From: Gemmatimonadaceae bacterium
GTDB taxonomy: Bacteria > Gemmatimonadota > Gemmatimonadetes > Gemmatimonadales > Gemmatimonadaceae
Direction: 5' to 3'
Assembly (NCBI GenBank): GCA_025453855.1
Contig: JALOPO010000080.1
Coordinates: 1-7,075, forward strand
Length of the DNA stretch: 7,075 nt
In this document: one piece after another, positions 1-5,992 of the stretch
Layout: each line of letters starts with the position of its first letter
Numbering within the stretch: position 1 is the first letter of the stretch
Translations under genes and position numbers: made by a program
The notes under the pieces: model-generated
Databases searched by the model: none
What the model was told of the DNA's origin: nothing
The model's input: the letters and a program-made list of their open reading frames with translations, nothing else

Positions 1-9
1 CGCGCGCCC

Positions 10-1521
10 TCAGCGCAGCGCCCGGATCGCGCGCCGCACCGACGCCGTCGCCGGCCGCAGCCGCCCGCCGGGCCCGCGCAGCCCGCGCCGCGTGTCGTAG
101 TCGGCGGCGTCGCCGGCGATCACCCCTTCCACGCTCGTGCGCGCGCTCGCCCACGCGAGCACCCCCCACACGGCGCGCTCCTGCGCCACCTCGCCATGCA
201 CCCAGGCGTTGCCGGCGGCGAGCGTCACCCACTCGCGGGTCGGCGTGCGTCGCGCGCGGCGCCAGCGATCGGCGGCCTGCAGCTTCGCTTCCAGGCTCGC
301 GCCACCGCGGAAGCCGGGCGTGAAGGCGTAGCCGATGCCGTCGAGGCCCGACTCGCGCGACGCGGCCCACGCCGTGAGCGCGCTGTCGCGTGCATCGAAG
401 GCCGCGGCCTCGTGCAGCACGCGCATCGCGGGGCGCAGCGCATGTGCGGTGCGCGCGCACTCGCGGAGCACCGCCTGCCAGCGCGCCACGCCGAGCACGC
501 CCACGCTGCGCGCGCCGGCGCCGTACGGCTCGCTCGCCGGCACGAGGACGTCCGGGCGCAGGCGCCGCACGACCTTGTCCACCGCCGCGATACGCGAGCG
601 TTCCCACGCCGTCGGCGCGAAGCGCGCGCGCAGCCCCTCGTCCAGGTCGTAGCCGATCGCGGCCACGATCAGCACGCTGTCGGCGCGCAGGTCGTCGAGC
701 ACGCGCGCCAGCGAATCGAGCGCCCGCGCACTCGCCCGCGGCGTCACGCGCACGCTCACCGCGTCCACGTCCACGCTGTCGGCGAGGTCGAGATCCCAGC
801 GCAGCGCCTGCGGATGCGGCGTGCCGTCGACGGTGCCGAGGAGCCGCGTCCCCACCGCCAGCGGGCGGTCCTCGGGGCGCTCGCGCAGCGGGACGAGCGT
901 GTAGTTGTCGAAGCTGCGCACCGCGTACGCCGCCTGCGGGAGCTCGCTGGCCACCGCCAGCACCGCCACCAGCGCGCCGAGCGCGATCGTGCCGCGCACC
1001 GTGGCATTGATCGCCCACCGCGCGCGGAAGGCCGGTGCGAGCAACGGCGGCGCGACCGCGAACGGCGAGACGAGCGCGCTCGTCCCCGCCACGTAGCCGG
1101 TGGCGCTCGTGATCGCGGTGGGGATCGCATGCAGCCACCACGGGAGCGGCGTGCCGTTGCCGCTCGCGAACTCCACCCACGCGCCGGCGGCCACCAGCGC
1201 GTCGTACAGCGCGATCGGGAGCACGACCGCGCGCACGCCAAGGCGGCGCGAGAGCGTCCACGCGGCCTGCAGCGCCACCAGCGTCGCGATCACGGGCCAG
1301 AACCACGACAGCGAGGCGATCGTGCGCCCGAGCACCAGCGAGCTCCCCACGATCCGGATCACCACCGCCGGGAGGAGGAAGAGCCCCAGCAGCCCGGTCA
1401 GCGTCGCCCACTGGCGCGGTGCCTCGTCGATGCGCGCGAGGCGCCCGGCGAGCGCGACGTTCCAGAGCAGCACGAGCGCCGCGACCACGAGGGCGGCGGA
1501 GGGGAGCAGGAGCGTCAGCAC
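10..1521 (-). CDS. Membrane protein with large C-terminal soluble domain, possibly TIM-barrel-like
   Basis: This 503-residue protein is not one I recognise by name. About six hydrophobic segments fill the first 200 residues (roughly 4-24, 40-58, 70-90, 97-117, 135-162 and 176-196). A soluble domain of about 300 residues follows. Its alternating strands and helices (for example VDAVSVRV at 252-259, SVLIVAAIGYD at 282-292, PDVLVPASEPYG at 323-334, VEGVIAGD at 464-471) resemble a TIM barrel. The S-E-P at 330-332 sits where clan GH-A glycosidases carry their acid/base Glu (usually N-E-P). That comparison is inference, and no second catalytic Glu is obvious. The start is a GTG at 1521 with no clear ribosome binding site. 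It diverges from the phosphatidyltransferase gene across 118 bp in which I see no convincing promoter. The soluble domain is probably extracytoplasmic, but the topology is not certain. The reading frame is very likely real; the function is unknown. Confidence 0.83.
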   Translation of the reverse strand: MLTLLLPSAALVVAALVLLWNVALAGRLARIDEAPRQWATLTGLLGLFLLPAVVIRIVGSSLVLGRTIASLSWFWPVIATLVALQAAWTLSRRLGVRAVVLPIALYDALVAAGAWVEFASGNGTPLPWWLHAIPTAITSATGYVAGTSALVSPFAVAPPLLAPAFRARWAINATVRGTIALGALVAVLAVASELPQAAYAVRSFDNYTLVPLRERPEDRPLAVGTRLLGTVDGTPHPQALRWDLDLADSVDVDAVSVRVTPRASARALDSLARVLDDLRADSVLIVAAIGYDLDEGLRARFAPTAWERSRIAAVDKVVRRLRPDVLVPASEPYGAGARSVGVLGVARWQAVLRECARTAHALRPAMRVLHEAAAFDARDSALTAWAASRESGLDGIGYAFTPGFRGGASLEAKLQAADRWRRARRTPTREWVTLAAGNAWVHGEVAQERAVWGVLAWASARTSVEGVIAGDAADYDTRRGLRGPGGRLRPATASVRRAIRALR

Positions 1522-1639
1522 GCGGGGGCGAGAGGGGCGGCGCGGCGACGGCCGCGTGCCGGCAGGCTATCGGGCGCAGCCGGGCGCGGCAACGGGCACG
1601 ACATGGCTCCTCGTGCGCGGTCCGGTTTTCTTTCCCGCG

Positions 1640-2221
1640 ATGCGCGCACGCGACCTCGTTTCCCCGCCGAACCTGCTCTCGCTGTCGCGCGTCGCGTTCG
1701 CGGTCGCGTTCGTCGGCGTGCGCGAGCCGCAGTGGCGCCTGGGGGTGCTGGTGGCCGCCATGGCGAGCGACGTGCTCGATGGCCTCGTGGCGCGCCTCGC
1801 GCACGCCGAGACGCGCTTCGGTGCGCTCCTCGACCCGATCGCCGACCGGATCTTCATGCTCGCCGCCTTCCTCGTGGTGGCATGGGAAGGGACGCTCGCG
1901 TGGTGGATGCTGGCCCTCGTCCTGCTGCGCGACGGCATGGTGCTCGTGGGGTGGTTCACCGCGCGCAGCATCACCTGGCTGCGCCGCATCGACTTCAAGG
2001 CGCGCTGGCCGGGCAAGGGCGTCACCGCGCTGCAGTTCGTCACGCTCCTCGCCACGCTGCTCGCGCCGCGGCTGGTGGCGGGGCTGAGCGTGGCCTGCGG
2101 CGTGCTCGCGACGGTCGCCACGGTCGACTACACGCTCATGCTGTGGGAGAATCGCGACGGGGGGCCGCGCGACGTGGCGCGCGCCGCCGCCGCGGCCGAC
2201 GACACCGGCCGCGCCGCGTGA
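1640..2221 (+). CDS. CDP-alcohol phosphatidyltransferase family protein
   Basis: This 193-residue integral membrane enzyme belongs to the family that joins a CDP-activated lipid to an alcohol, releasing CMP, at the cytoplasmic membrane (as in phosphatidylglycerol-phosphate, phosphatidylinositol-phosphate or cardiolipin synthesis). The signature D-x2-D-G-x2-A-R-x8-G-x3-D-x3-D is complete at residues 44-69: D44, D47, G48, A51, R52, G61, D65 and D69. These Asp residues bind the metal and the nucleotide. An N-terminal PPNLLSLSR (9-17) matches the usual PNxLTxxR entry helix, which supports the ATG at 1640. A GTG nine codons upstream is possible, but neither start has a clear Shine-Dalgarno. Hydrophobic helices follow at about 18-42, 72-95 and 125-165. 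The length is normal for the family. The alcohol acceptor cannot be told from the sequence, so no symbol is given. The stop overlaps the next gene's GTG by 4 bp. Confidence 0.94.
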   Translation: MRARDLVSPPNLLSLSRVAFAVAFVGVREPQWRLGVLVAAMASDVLDGLVARLAHAETRFGALLDPIADRIFMLAAFLVVAWEGTLAWWMLALVLLRDGMVLVGWFTARSITWLRRIDFKARWPGKGVTALQFVTLLATLLAPRLVAGLSVACGVLATVATVDYTLMLWENRDGGPRDVARAAAAADDTGRAA

Positions 2222-2697
2222 TCGCGCGCGCCGTGCTGCTCGCGACCGCGCTCGCGCTCCCGCCCGTGCTGCCGGCGCAGCGCGTCATCCGCGCGCGCGT
2301 GACGCCGATCGTGCGCACCGACGTCCTCGTCGATCGCGGCGTCACGCAGCACGTCGGCGGCGGCGCGGTGATCCCCGCCGGCTACCAGCTGCGCGTCGCG
2401 CTCGAGGGCGGGGCGGGGCTCACCCGCCGCGATGGCGAGTTCCGGCCGAGCGCCCGCGTCGATGCCACCGCGCGCTTCCTCTTCGACCCGTTCCGGGAGC
2501 GCCGCATCGGCCTCTCGGCGGGTGGTGGCGCGGGGATGCGCTGGGAGCGAGGGGAGCGACCACGCCCGGTGGCGCTCGTGCTGGTGGGCGTGCAGGGGGC
2601 CGCTCTCGGGCGCTGGGTGCGCGGCGTCGACCTCGGCATCGGCGGCGGGGTCCGCCTCGGCCTCACCCTCGGCCGACCCGTCCCGGGGCGACGCTAG
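2218..2697 (+). CDS. Small secreted protein, probable outer-membrane beta-barrel
   Basis: This 159-residue protein starts at a GTG inside the GTGA overlap with the phosphatidyltransferase gene, so the two are probably co-translated. Residues 1-20 form a signal peptide: R4, a hydrophobic Ala/Leu core, then LPA before Q21. The mature part is rich in Gly and in alternating polar and hydrophobic stretches typical of amphipathic barrel strands (YQLRVALEGGAGL at 56-68, RIGLSAGGGAGM at 96-107, VDLGIGGGVRLGLTL at 137-151). It contains no Cys. It lacks the terminal Phe common in outer-membrane proteins and ends instead in a basic PVPGRR. No family is recognised, and a periplasmic beta-rich protein is an alternative. 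Its TAG stop (2695-2697) shares two bases with the left end of a long palindrome, so the last residues may have been altered when that element arrived (inference). Confidence 0.8.
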   Translation: MIARAVLLATALALPPVLPAQRVIRARVTPIVRTDVLVDRGVTQHVGGGAVIPAGYQLRVALEGGAGLTRRDGEFRPSARVDATARFLFDPFRERRIGLSAGGGAGMRWERGERPRPVALVLVGVQGAALGRWVRGVDLGIGGGVRLGLTLGRPVPGRR

Positions 2698-2857
2698 TGT
2701 GGCGTCCCACTCATCCCTCTTGGAAATCCCGCCCCGACCCGCGCCGGGCGGCGTTGCGCCTCCTCGCCGTGCCAACAGGCACGCCTCGTCGCCGCGCCTT
2801 GCCCGACACGGATCGGAACGGGATTTCTTCTGCAAGGCATGAGTGGGACGCCACACT
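2696..2857. repeat. 162-bp imperfect palindrome with 19-bp perfect terminal inverted repeats
   Basis: The ends are perfect inverted copies: agtgtggcgtcccactcat at 2696-2714 and its reverse complement at 2839-2857. Further in, 2723-2749 pairs with 2801-2827 across 27 positions with only five mismatches. The apex closes with gtgcc (2769-2773), loop aaca, ggcac (2778-2782). The stretch between 2750 and 2800 pairs poorly apart from that apex. Each 19-mer end is itself partly self-complementary (agtg...cact). No target-site duplication is visible in the flanks (gcgacgct on the left, cgccggtc on the right) and there is no transposase gene. It could be a MITE-like or REP/BIME-like repeat, a bidirectional terminator for the barrel gene, or a structured RNA. 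The inverted repeat is certain; its nature is not. Confidence 0.9.
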
Positions 2858-3031
2858 CGCCGGTCGCGATCGGGGCGACGCACGACCGGCTGGGCTCGGC
2901 GCGCGAGCGACCGATACTCCCTCTCGAGTCCTCGCGACCGCGGGCCGACGCAGCTGGTCGGTGCCGCGCCTCGGTGCCCTCGCATCGCACGATGTGGCGG
3001 CGCCGCCGTCGTCCCGCTCCCGTCCCCCGCC
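2858..3031. other. Spacer between the palindrome and the helical-protein gene
   Basis: No gene is assigned to these 174 bases. Open frames run through them, but they are Arg-rich and repetitive, as is usual at this GC content. A 7-bp stem (2860-2866 with 2883-2889) is present. A gatact at 2913-2918 resembles a -10 box, but no -35 element lies at the right distance. If it is a promoter, the leader to the GTG at 3032 would be about 105 nucleotides long. Confidence 0.5.
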
Positions 3032-4039
3032 GTGTCCTCCGCGCGTTCCGGTGCCGCCGCGCGCGCCGCCGCCCTCACCGCCCGTGCGCGCGCCCTCGGC
3101 GTCGCGCAGGCCGAGGTGCACTCGCTCACGATGCGCGAGATCGCGGCGCTGGCCGCGGCGGCGGTGCGATTCTTCGACACGCTCCCGCTGGCCGAGTTCT
3201 CGGGCTCGCTCCTCCCGGCCTCGGCGCGCAGCGCCCGTCGCCTCCGCCACAAGGTGCTGCACCAGTCGATGGTCGCCGACGAGACCGGCGCCACGCTGCG
3301 CGCCCTCCTCCTCGGCCGCGACGCGCAGCTGCGCCTCTTCACCGCGCGCAGCACCGTGGCGCGCGACTTCCTGACCGCCCTCGAGCCGCGCGCGAGCGCG
3401 CTCGCCGGCATCAACCGCGACGTGGCCGAGTGGTCGCCGCGCACGCGGCAGCCCGAGTTCCGCGCCGCCGACGTGATCGACCGGCTCACCGTGGCGCTCG
3501 ACGACGTGGAGCGACGGCTGCACCACGCGGAACGCCGCGTCGCGGCGCAGCGCGAGGCGCTCGCCACCGGGGACATGAGCCGCATCCGCGAGTCGCTCGG
3601 CCCGGCCACCACCGCGAAGCCGGCGGCGCCGGCGCTCCCGGCCACGACCGGCGGCGCGACGCGCCCCCCACGACGTGCCACGCCACTGGCGACGGCACGC
3701 GTGATCGCCCCGCGCCCGGCCACGCCGGCGCTCCCGGCGGGCGCCGCGGCCGCGGCCGACATCGGCCCCGGCACGAGCGACATCGCGACGGTGCCCGCCC
3801 CGGCGACGGCCGATCCGGCCCCGGCGGCGGCATCCACGGGCGCCGCACCCGGCACCGCGGCGGCGCACGCCCCCCGGGCGCCGGTGGTCACCGGTGACGC
3901 CCCGCTTCGCGCCATCGAGCCGGTCGCGACCGTCGAGCCGGCCGGGCCGACGACACCGCCGCCGGCGGCGCCCACCGCCGCGAAGGGTGCAAGCTGGCTC
4001 TCGCGCGCCGCGCGGGCCGCGCTCCGTCCACCGCGCTGA
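3032..4039 (+). CDS. Hypothetical helical protein with Ala/Pro-rich tail
   Basis: I do not recognise this protein (335 residues from the GTG at 3032). Residues 1-190 look all-helical and charged. They include a region around RFFDTLPLAEFSGSLLP (46-62), a basic stretch at 66-74 (RSARRLRHK) and a likely coiled coil at about 145-178 that is rich in Arg, Glu and Leu. Residues 190-315 are low-complexity Ala, Pro, Thr and Gly and are probably disordered. The last 20 residues (AAKGASWLSRAARAALRPPR) form a basic, possibly amphipathic helix. There is no signal peptide, membrane segment or Cys. The start is uncertain: GTG 3032 has no ribosome binding site, ATG 3131 (residue 34) is an alternative, and starts further upstream would run back into the palindrome. 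A GC hairpin follows 18 bp after the stop. Phasin-like or DNA/envelope-binding roles would be guesses. Confidence 0.78.
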   Translation: MSSARSGAAARAAALTARARALGVAQAEVHSLTMREIAALAAAAVRFFDTLPLAEFSGSLLPASARSARRLRHKVLHQSMVADETGATLRALLLGRDAQLRLFTARSTVARDFLTALEPRASALAGINRDVAEWSPRTRQPEFRAADVIDRLTVALDDVERRLHHAERRVAAQREALATGDMSRIRESLGPATTAKPAAPALPATTGGATRPPRRATPLATARVIAPRPATPALPAGAAAAADIGPGTSDIATVPAPATADPAPAAASTGAAPGTAAAHAPRAPVVTGDAPLRAIEPVATVEPAGPTTPPPAAPTAAKGASWLSRAARAALRPPR

Positions 4040-4057
4040 CGGGACGGGGATACACGA

Positions 4058-4090
4058 CGCCCCCGCCGGACACTGGGTCGGGCGGGGGCG
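4058..4090. terminator. Hairpin between convergent genes, probable bidirectional terminator
   Basis: A perfect 10-bp stem, cgcccccgcc (4058-4067) with ggcgggggcg (4081-4090), closes a 13-base loop. It lies between the plus-strand helical-protein gene, which ends at 4039, and the minus-strand gene that ends at 4142. No T-tract follows on either strand, so this is a GC-rich variant of an intrinsic terminator. Position and stem strength are the only support. Confidence 0.65.
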
Positions 4091-4141
4091 CTGGTGCTGC
4101 GATCGTGCGGCTGCGTGATGTCCTGCAGCGTCGCGAGAGGG

Positions 4142-4558
4142 TCAGACCCCGACGGGCTCCTCGGCCTCGGCCTCGGTCTCCACATCGGCCTCCACGTCTG
4201 CGGTCGCCGTCTCGGCGCCCTCGATCGTGTCGGTGCCCACTTCGTCCGTCGTCACCGTCTCCGTCGCCTCGCTTGCGGCGGGCGCCTGGGCCGGCGTCTC
4301 CGGGATCGTCTCGGTCGACCGCTTGGGCGGCTGCACGAACCGCTCACCGAGGACGCGCAGCTCCTTGATGTCGGCCGGCTTCAGCTCCGGATACCGATCG
4401 GCGAAGTACGCCATCGTCTCCGTGAACCATTCCACCTGGTGCTCGGGTGCGGCACCGATGACGTCACAACGCATGATCTGCTGGAACAACTCGTCGCGTG
4501 CCTGCTCGTACGGCGTGGGCGGCGCGACTTCACGACGCTGGCGGTTCTTCTTGCTCAT
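4142..4558 (-). CDS. Small hypothetical protein with acidic Thr/Glu/Ala tail
   Basis: This 138-residue protein is of unknown function. The first 12 residues are basic (SKKNRQRRE). Residues 16-80 form a compact helical domain with distinctive aromatic and acidic positions: YEQARDELFQQIMRCDV (17-33), then HQVEWFTETMAYFADRYPEL (40-59). From residue 80 to the end the chain is low-complexity Thr, Glu, Ala and Val with almost no basic residues (ETEAEAEEPVGV at 127-138), so it is probably disordered. The single Cys is C31. There is no signal peptide or membrane segment, so it is likely cytoplasmic. A gaggtgac directly before the ATG at 4558 is a strong Shine-Dalgarno, though close to the start. It lies 33 bp downstream of the hydrolase gene on the same strand and is probably co-transcribed with it. 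The opposite charges of its two ends suggest a binding or adaptor role (inference only). Confidence 0.87.
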   Translation of the reverse strand: MSKKNRQRREVAPPTPYEQARDELFQQIMRCDVIGAAPEHQVEWFTETMAYFADRYPELKPADIKELRVLGERFVQPPKRSTETIPETPAQAPAASEATETVTTDEVGTDTIEGAETATADVEADVETEAEAEEPVGV

Positions 4559-4591
4559 GTCACCTCGTGGTGTATCGGAACGACGGGAAAA

Positions 4592-5545
4592 CTAACCGAT
4601 TCGCAAGGCATCCGGCAGCGAGACTGCACTGAATGCCTGCATGGTGCGTGCGAGGAGCACGTCGGCGAGCGCCGCGGGTGCTTCCTCGGCAAGCAGCCGC
4701 TTCGCACCGGAGAGGCGCACGACGTCGGCGCTCGCCACCGGCGCGGGGAGCGGGTCGTGCTCGCCGAGCACGATGGTCACCGGGACGGCGAGCGGCGGTG
4801 CGACCGAGACATCGGCATCCTCGGTGATCGCGCGCGCGAGATCGAGCAGGTGTCTCGCACCGAGCGGTCCGGTATACGGCGCCGCGTAGCGCGCGAAGCG
4901 CGTGGCGTCGATGCTCGATCCCTCGTGCACGGCCTCGCGCAGCGCCGGCAGCAGCAGGTCGACGACGCCCAGCGGTCGGCTCGAGATCTCGAGGAGTGCG
5001 GGCCCCGTCTGCTGCTGCACGGCGACGATCTCGGGCTCCGGCTCGTCGATCGGCGCGCCGGGGGCGAGCAGGACCAACCCGGCCACGCGCTCGGGGCGCA
5101 TGGCCGCGAGCCGGCGCACGATGCGACCACCGAGGTCCTGTCCCACCGCGAGCACGCGCGGCACGCGCAGCAGCGCGAGGGCGCGATCGAGGTGCCGGGC
5201 CTGCGCGGCGATGGTGTAGGGCCCGCCGGGCGGACGATCGCTCTCCCCGAAGCCGAGCAGGTCGGGGACGATCACCATGCAGCCGCGCGCGAGGAGGAGC
5301 GGCGCGACGCGCCGCCAGAGCGGCGCATGGGTGGTGAAGCCGTGCAGGAGGAGCACCGGCGGGCCGCCATGGCCGTAGCGGTACGCGTGGATCGCGCCCG
5401 GTCCCACCGGCAGGCGGAGGTAGTCGGCGTCGAGCCCGGCGTCCGGGAGGACGGTGCGCAGCGGCGGGAGCCGGCGCTGCGGGGGCGCGGCGACCGGGGG
5501 GCGCGCGCTGGCCGGCGTGGGGAGGACGGGTGGTCGTGAGGCCAC
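4592..5545 (-). CDS. Alpha/beta-hydrolase fold protein with Asp nucleophile, catalytic His missing
   Basis: The protein has 317 residues from a GTG at 5545. After a Pro-rich leader (1-30) come the fold's hallmarks: VLLLHGF (64-70) with the oxyanion-hole HG, VPDLLGFGESDRP (93-105), and the nucleophile elbow VGQDLGG (134-140) with D137. Asp at this place is typical of epoxide hydrolases and haloalkane or fluoroacetate dehalogenases rather than esterases (Ser). HGF, the SDRP motif and R141 after the elbow recall fluoroacetate dehalogenases. The Trp and Asn that hold halide in haloalkane dehalogenases are absent. A cap region spans about 168-245. The acid residue may be D264 in GEHDP. The usual G-H near the C-terminus is absent: the chain reads LSGAKRLLAEEAP (278-290), and no His occurs after H263. 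It may therefore be inactive or have an altered mechanism. The start was chosen because upstream codons overlap the divergent region; there is no ribosome binding site. Confidence 0.88.
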   Translation of the reverse strand: MASRPPVLPTPASARPPVAAPPQRRLPPLRTVLPDAGLDADYLRLPVGPGAIHAYRYGHGGPPVLLLHGFTTHAPLWRRVAPLLLARGCMVIVPDLLGFGESDRPPGGPYTIAAQARHLDRALALLRVPRVLAVGQDLGGRIVRRLAAMRPERVAGLVLLAPGAPIDEPEPEIVAVQQQTGPALLEISSRPLGVVDLLLPALREAVHEGSSIDATRFARYAAPYTGPLGARHLLDLARAITEDADVSVAPPLAVPVTIVLGEHDPLPAPVASADVVRLSGAKRLLAEEAPAALADVLLARTMQAFSAVSLPDALRIG

Positions 5546-5550
5546 GCCCG

Positions 5551-5556
5551 AATCTA
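5551..5556 (-). promoter_or_regulatory. Candidate -10 element for a leaderless hydrolase transcript
   Basis: Read on the minus strand, tagatt fits the loose TAnnnT -10 pattern and ends 5 bases before the hydrolase GTG at 5545. Transcription would then begin at or next to the start codon, which fits the absence of a ribosome binding site. I see no good -35 hexamer about 17 bases upstream. Short motifs like this also occur by chance. Confidence 0.25.
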
Positions 5557-5689
5557 GCCGACGGGGCGCGGAACGGATGCGGCGCCGTTGCCTCGCTCTG
5601 CCGCGCCGTCCAGCTTTCGCGCTCGCGGTCGCCGTGCTGCGGGGCGTGCTGCTCGCGCTGGCGGCGATCCGCCCCGCACCGGAGTGCCC

Positions 5690-5992
5690 GTGAGCGACGA
5701 CGAGCAGACGTATGGTGACGAGCGCGCCCGCGCGCTCGAGCTCCAGCTCGCCGACCTCGCGCGGCGGCTGACGGCGCTGCAGGGGGAGGGCGCCCTGCTG
5801 CGTCATGCGGGCGAGCTGCTCCGGCTCCTGGGCGACGTGCGCTCGGAGCTCTTCCACTACATGGTCCGCTGCACCTACGACACGCCCGAGATCGCCGAGC
5901 ACCGGCGGATCGTGGCCGATGCGCGGGGGAGCGAGGCCACCGACTGGGCGCCCACCGACTGGACGCCCGACGACGAGGACGACGCAACGTGA
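5690..5992 (+). CDS. Small coiled-coil hypothetical protein upstream of DsbA-like gene
   Basis: This 100-residue protein starts at a GTG preceded by ggag with 5 bases of spacing. Residues 10-55 are a Leu- and Arg-rich helix with heptad character (ALELQLADLARRLTALQGE at 15-33, LLRLLGDVRSELFHYMV at 43-59), probably a coiled coil. A short conserved-looking segment RCTYDTPEIAEHRRIV (60-75) follows. The tail is acidic and contains a duplicated TDW-x-P (84-93) before DDEDD. There is one Cys (C61) and no signal peptide or membrane segment, so a cytoplasmic location is likely. Its stop overlaps the start of the DsbA-like gene by 4 bp (GTGA), which implies coupled translation. I do not recognise a family. 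The pairing with a membrane-anchored oxidoreductase suggests a shared operon but does not reveal the role. Confidence 0.83.
   Translation: MSDDEQTYGDERARALELQLADLARRLTALQGEGALLRHAGELLRLLGDVRSELFHYMVRCTYDTPEIAEHRRIVADARGSEATDWAPTDWTPDDEDDAT
5939..5968 (+). repeat. 15-bp tandem duplication in the tail of the coiled-coil gene
   Basis: Two adjacent in-frame copies, accgactgggcgccc (5939-5953) and accgactggacgccc (5954-5968), differ at one base. They encode the two TDW-x-P units in the acidic tail. A recent slippage duplication is the simplest origin. Confidence 0.85.

Noticed and set aside
1100..1639. Upstream extension of the phosphatidyltransferase frame
   Set aside because: It overlaps the opposite-strand gene, has no family resemblance, and the family's N-terminal motif sits right after ATG 1640.
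196..2697. 833-codon plus-strand open frame running into the barrel gene
   Set aside because: Its first two thirds lie antisense to the 503-residue membrane protein and encode an Arg/His/Ala-rich low-complexity chain. Only the part from GTG 2218 has a signal peptide and a sensible composition.
2696..2857. 6S RNA or another known RNA gene in the palindrome
   Set aside because: The length and single long hairpin are loosely similar, but the ends are perfectly paired and I cannot see the 6S central bubble or a flanking context that would support it.
2696..2857. Insertion sequence remnant with transposase
   Set aside because: There is no transposase fragment in any frame of the element and no flanking direct repeat was visible.
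2843..3031. Earlier start for the helical protein within the right arm of the palindrome
   Set aside because: It would add 63 Arg-rich residues unlike the rest of the protein and would place the start inside a repeat. GTG 3032 or ATG 3131 is more plausible, though this is not proven.
2128..4185. 685-codon minus-strand open frame
   Set aside because: It is antisense to two better-supported genes and crosses the palindrome. Its Arg/Ala/Ser-rich composition is typical of shadow frames at this GC content.
4094..5539. 481-codon plus-strand open frame opposite the hydrolase
   Set aside because: It is His/Arg/Gly-rich with no fold signals, and the opposite strand carries clear alpha/beta-hydrolase motifs.
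5546..5902. N-terminal extension of the hydrolase to residue 436
   Set aside because: The added 119 codons overlap the coiled-coil gene on the other strand and have no domain. GTG 5545 leaves a normal-length fold.
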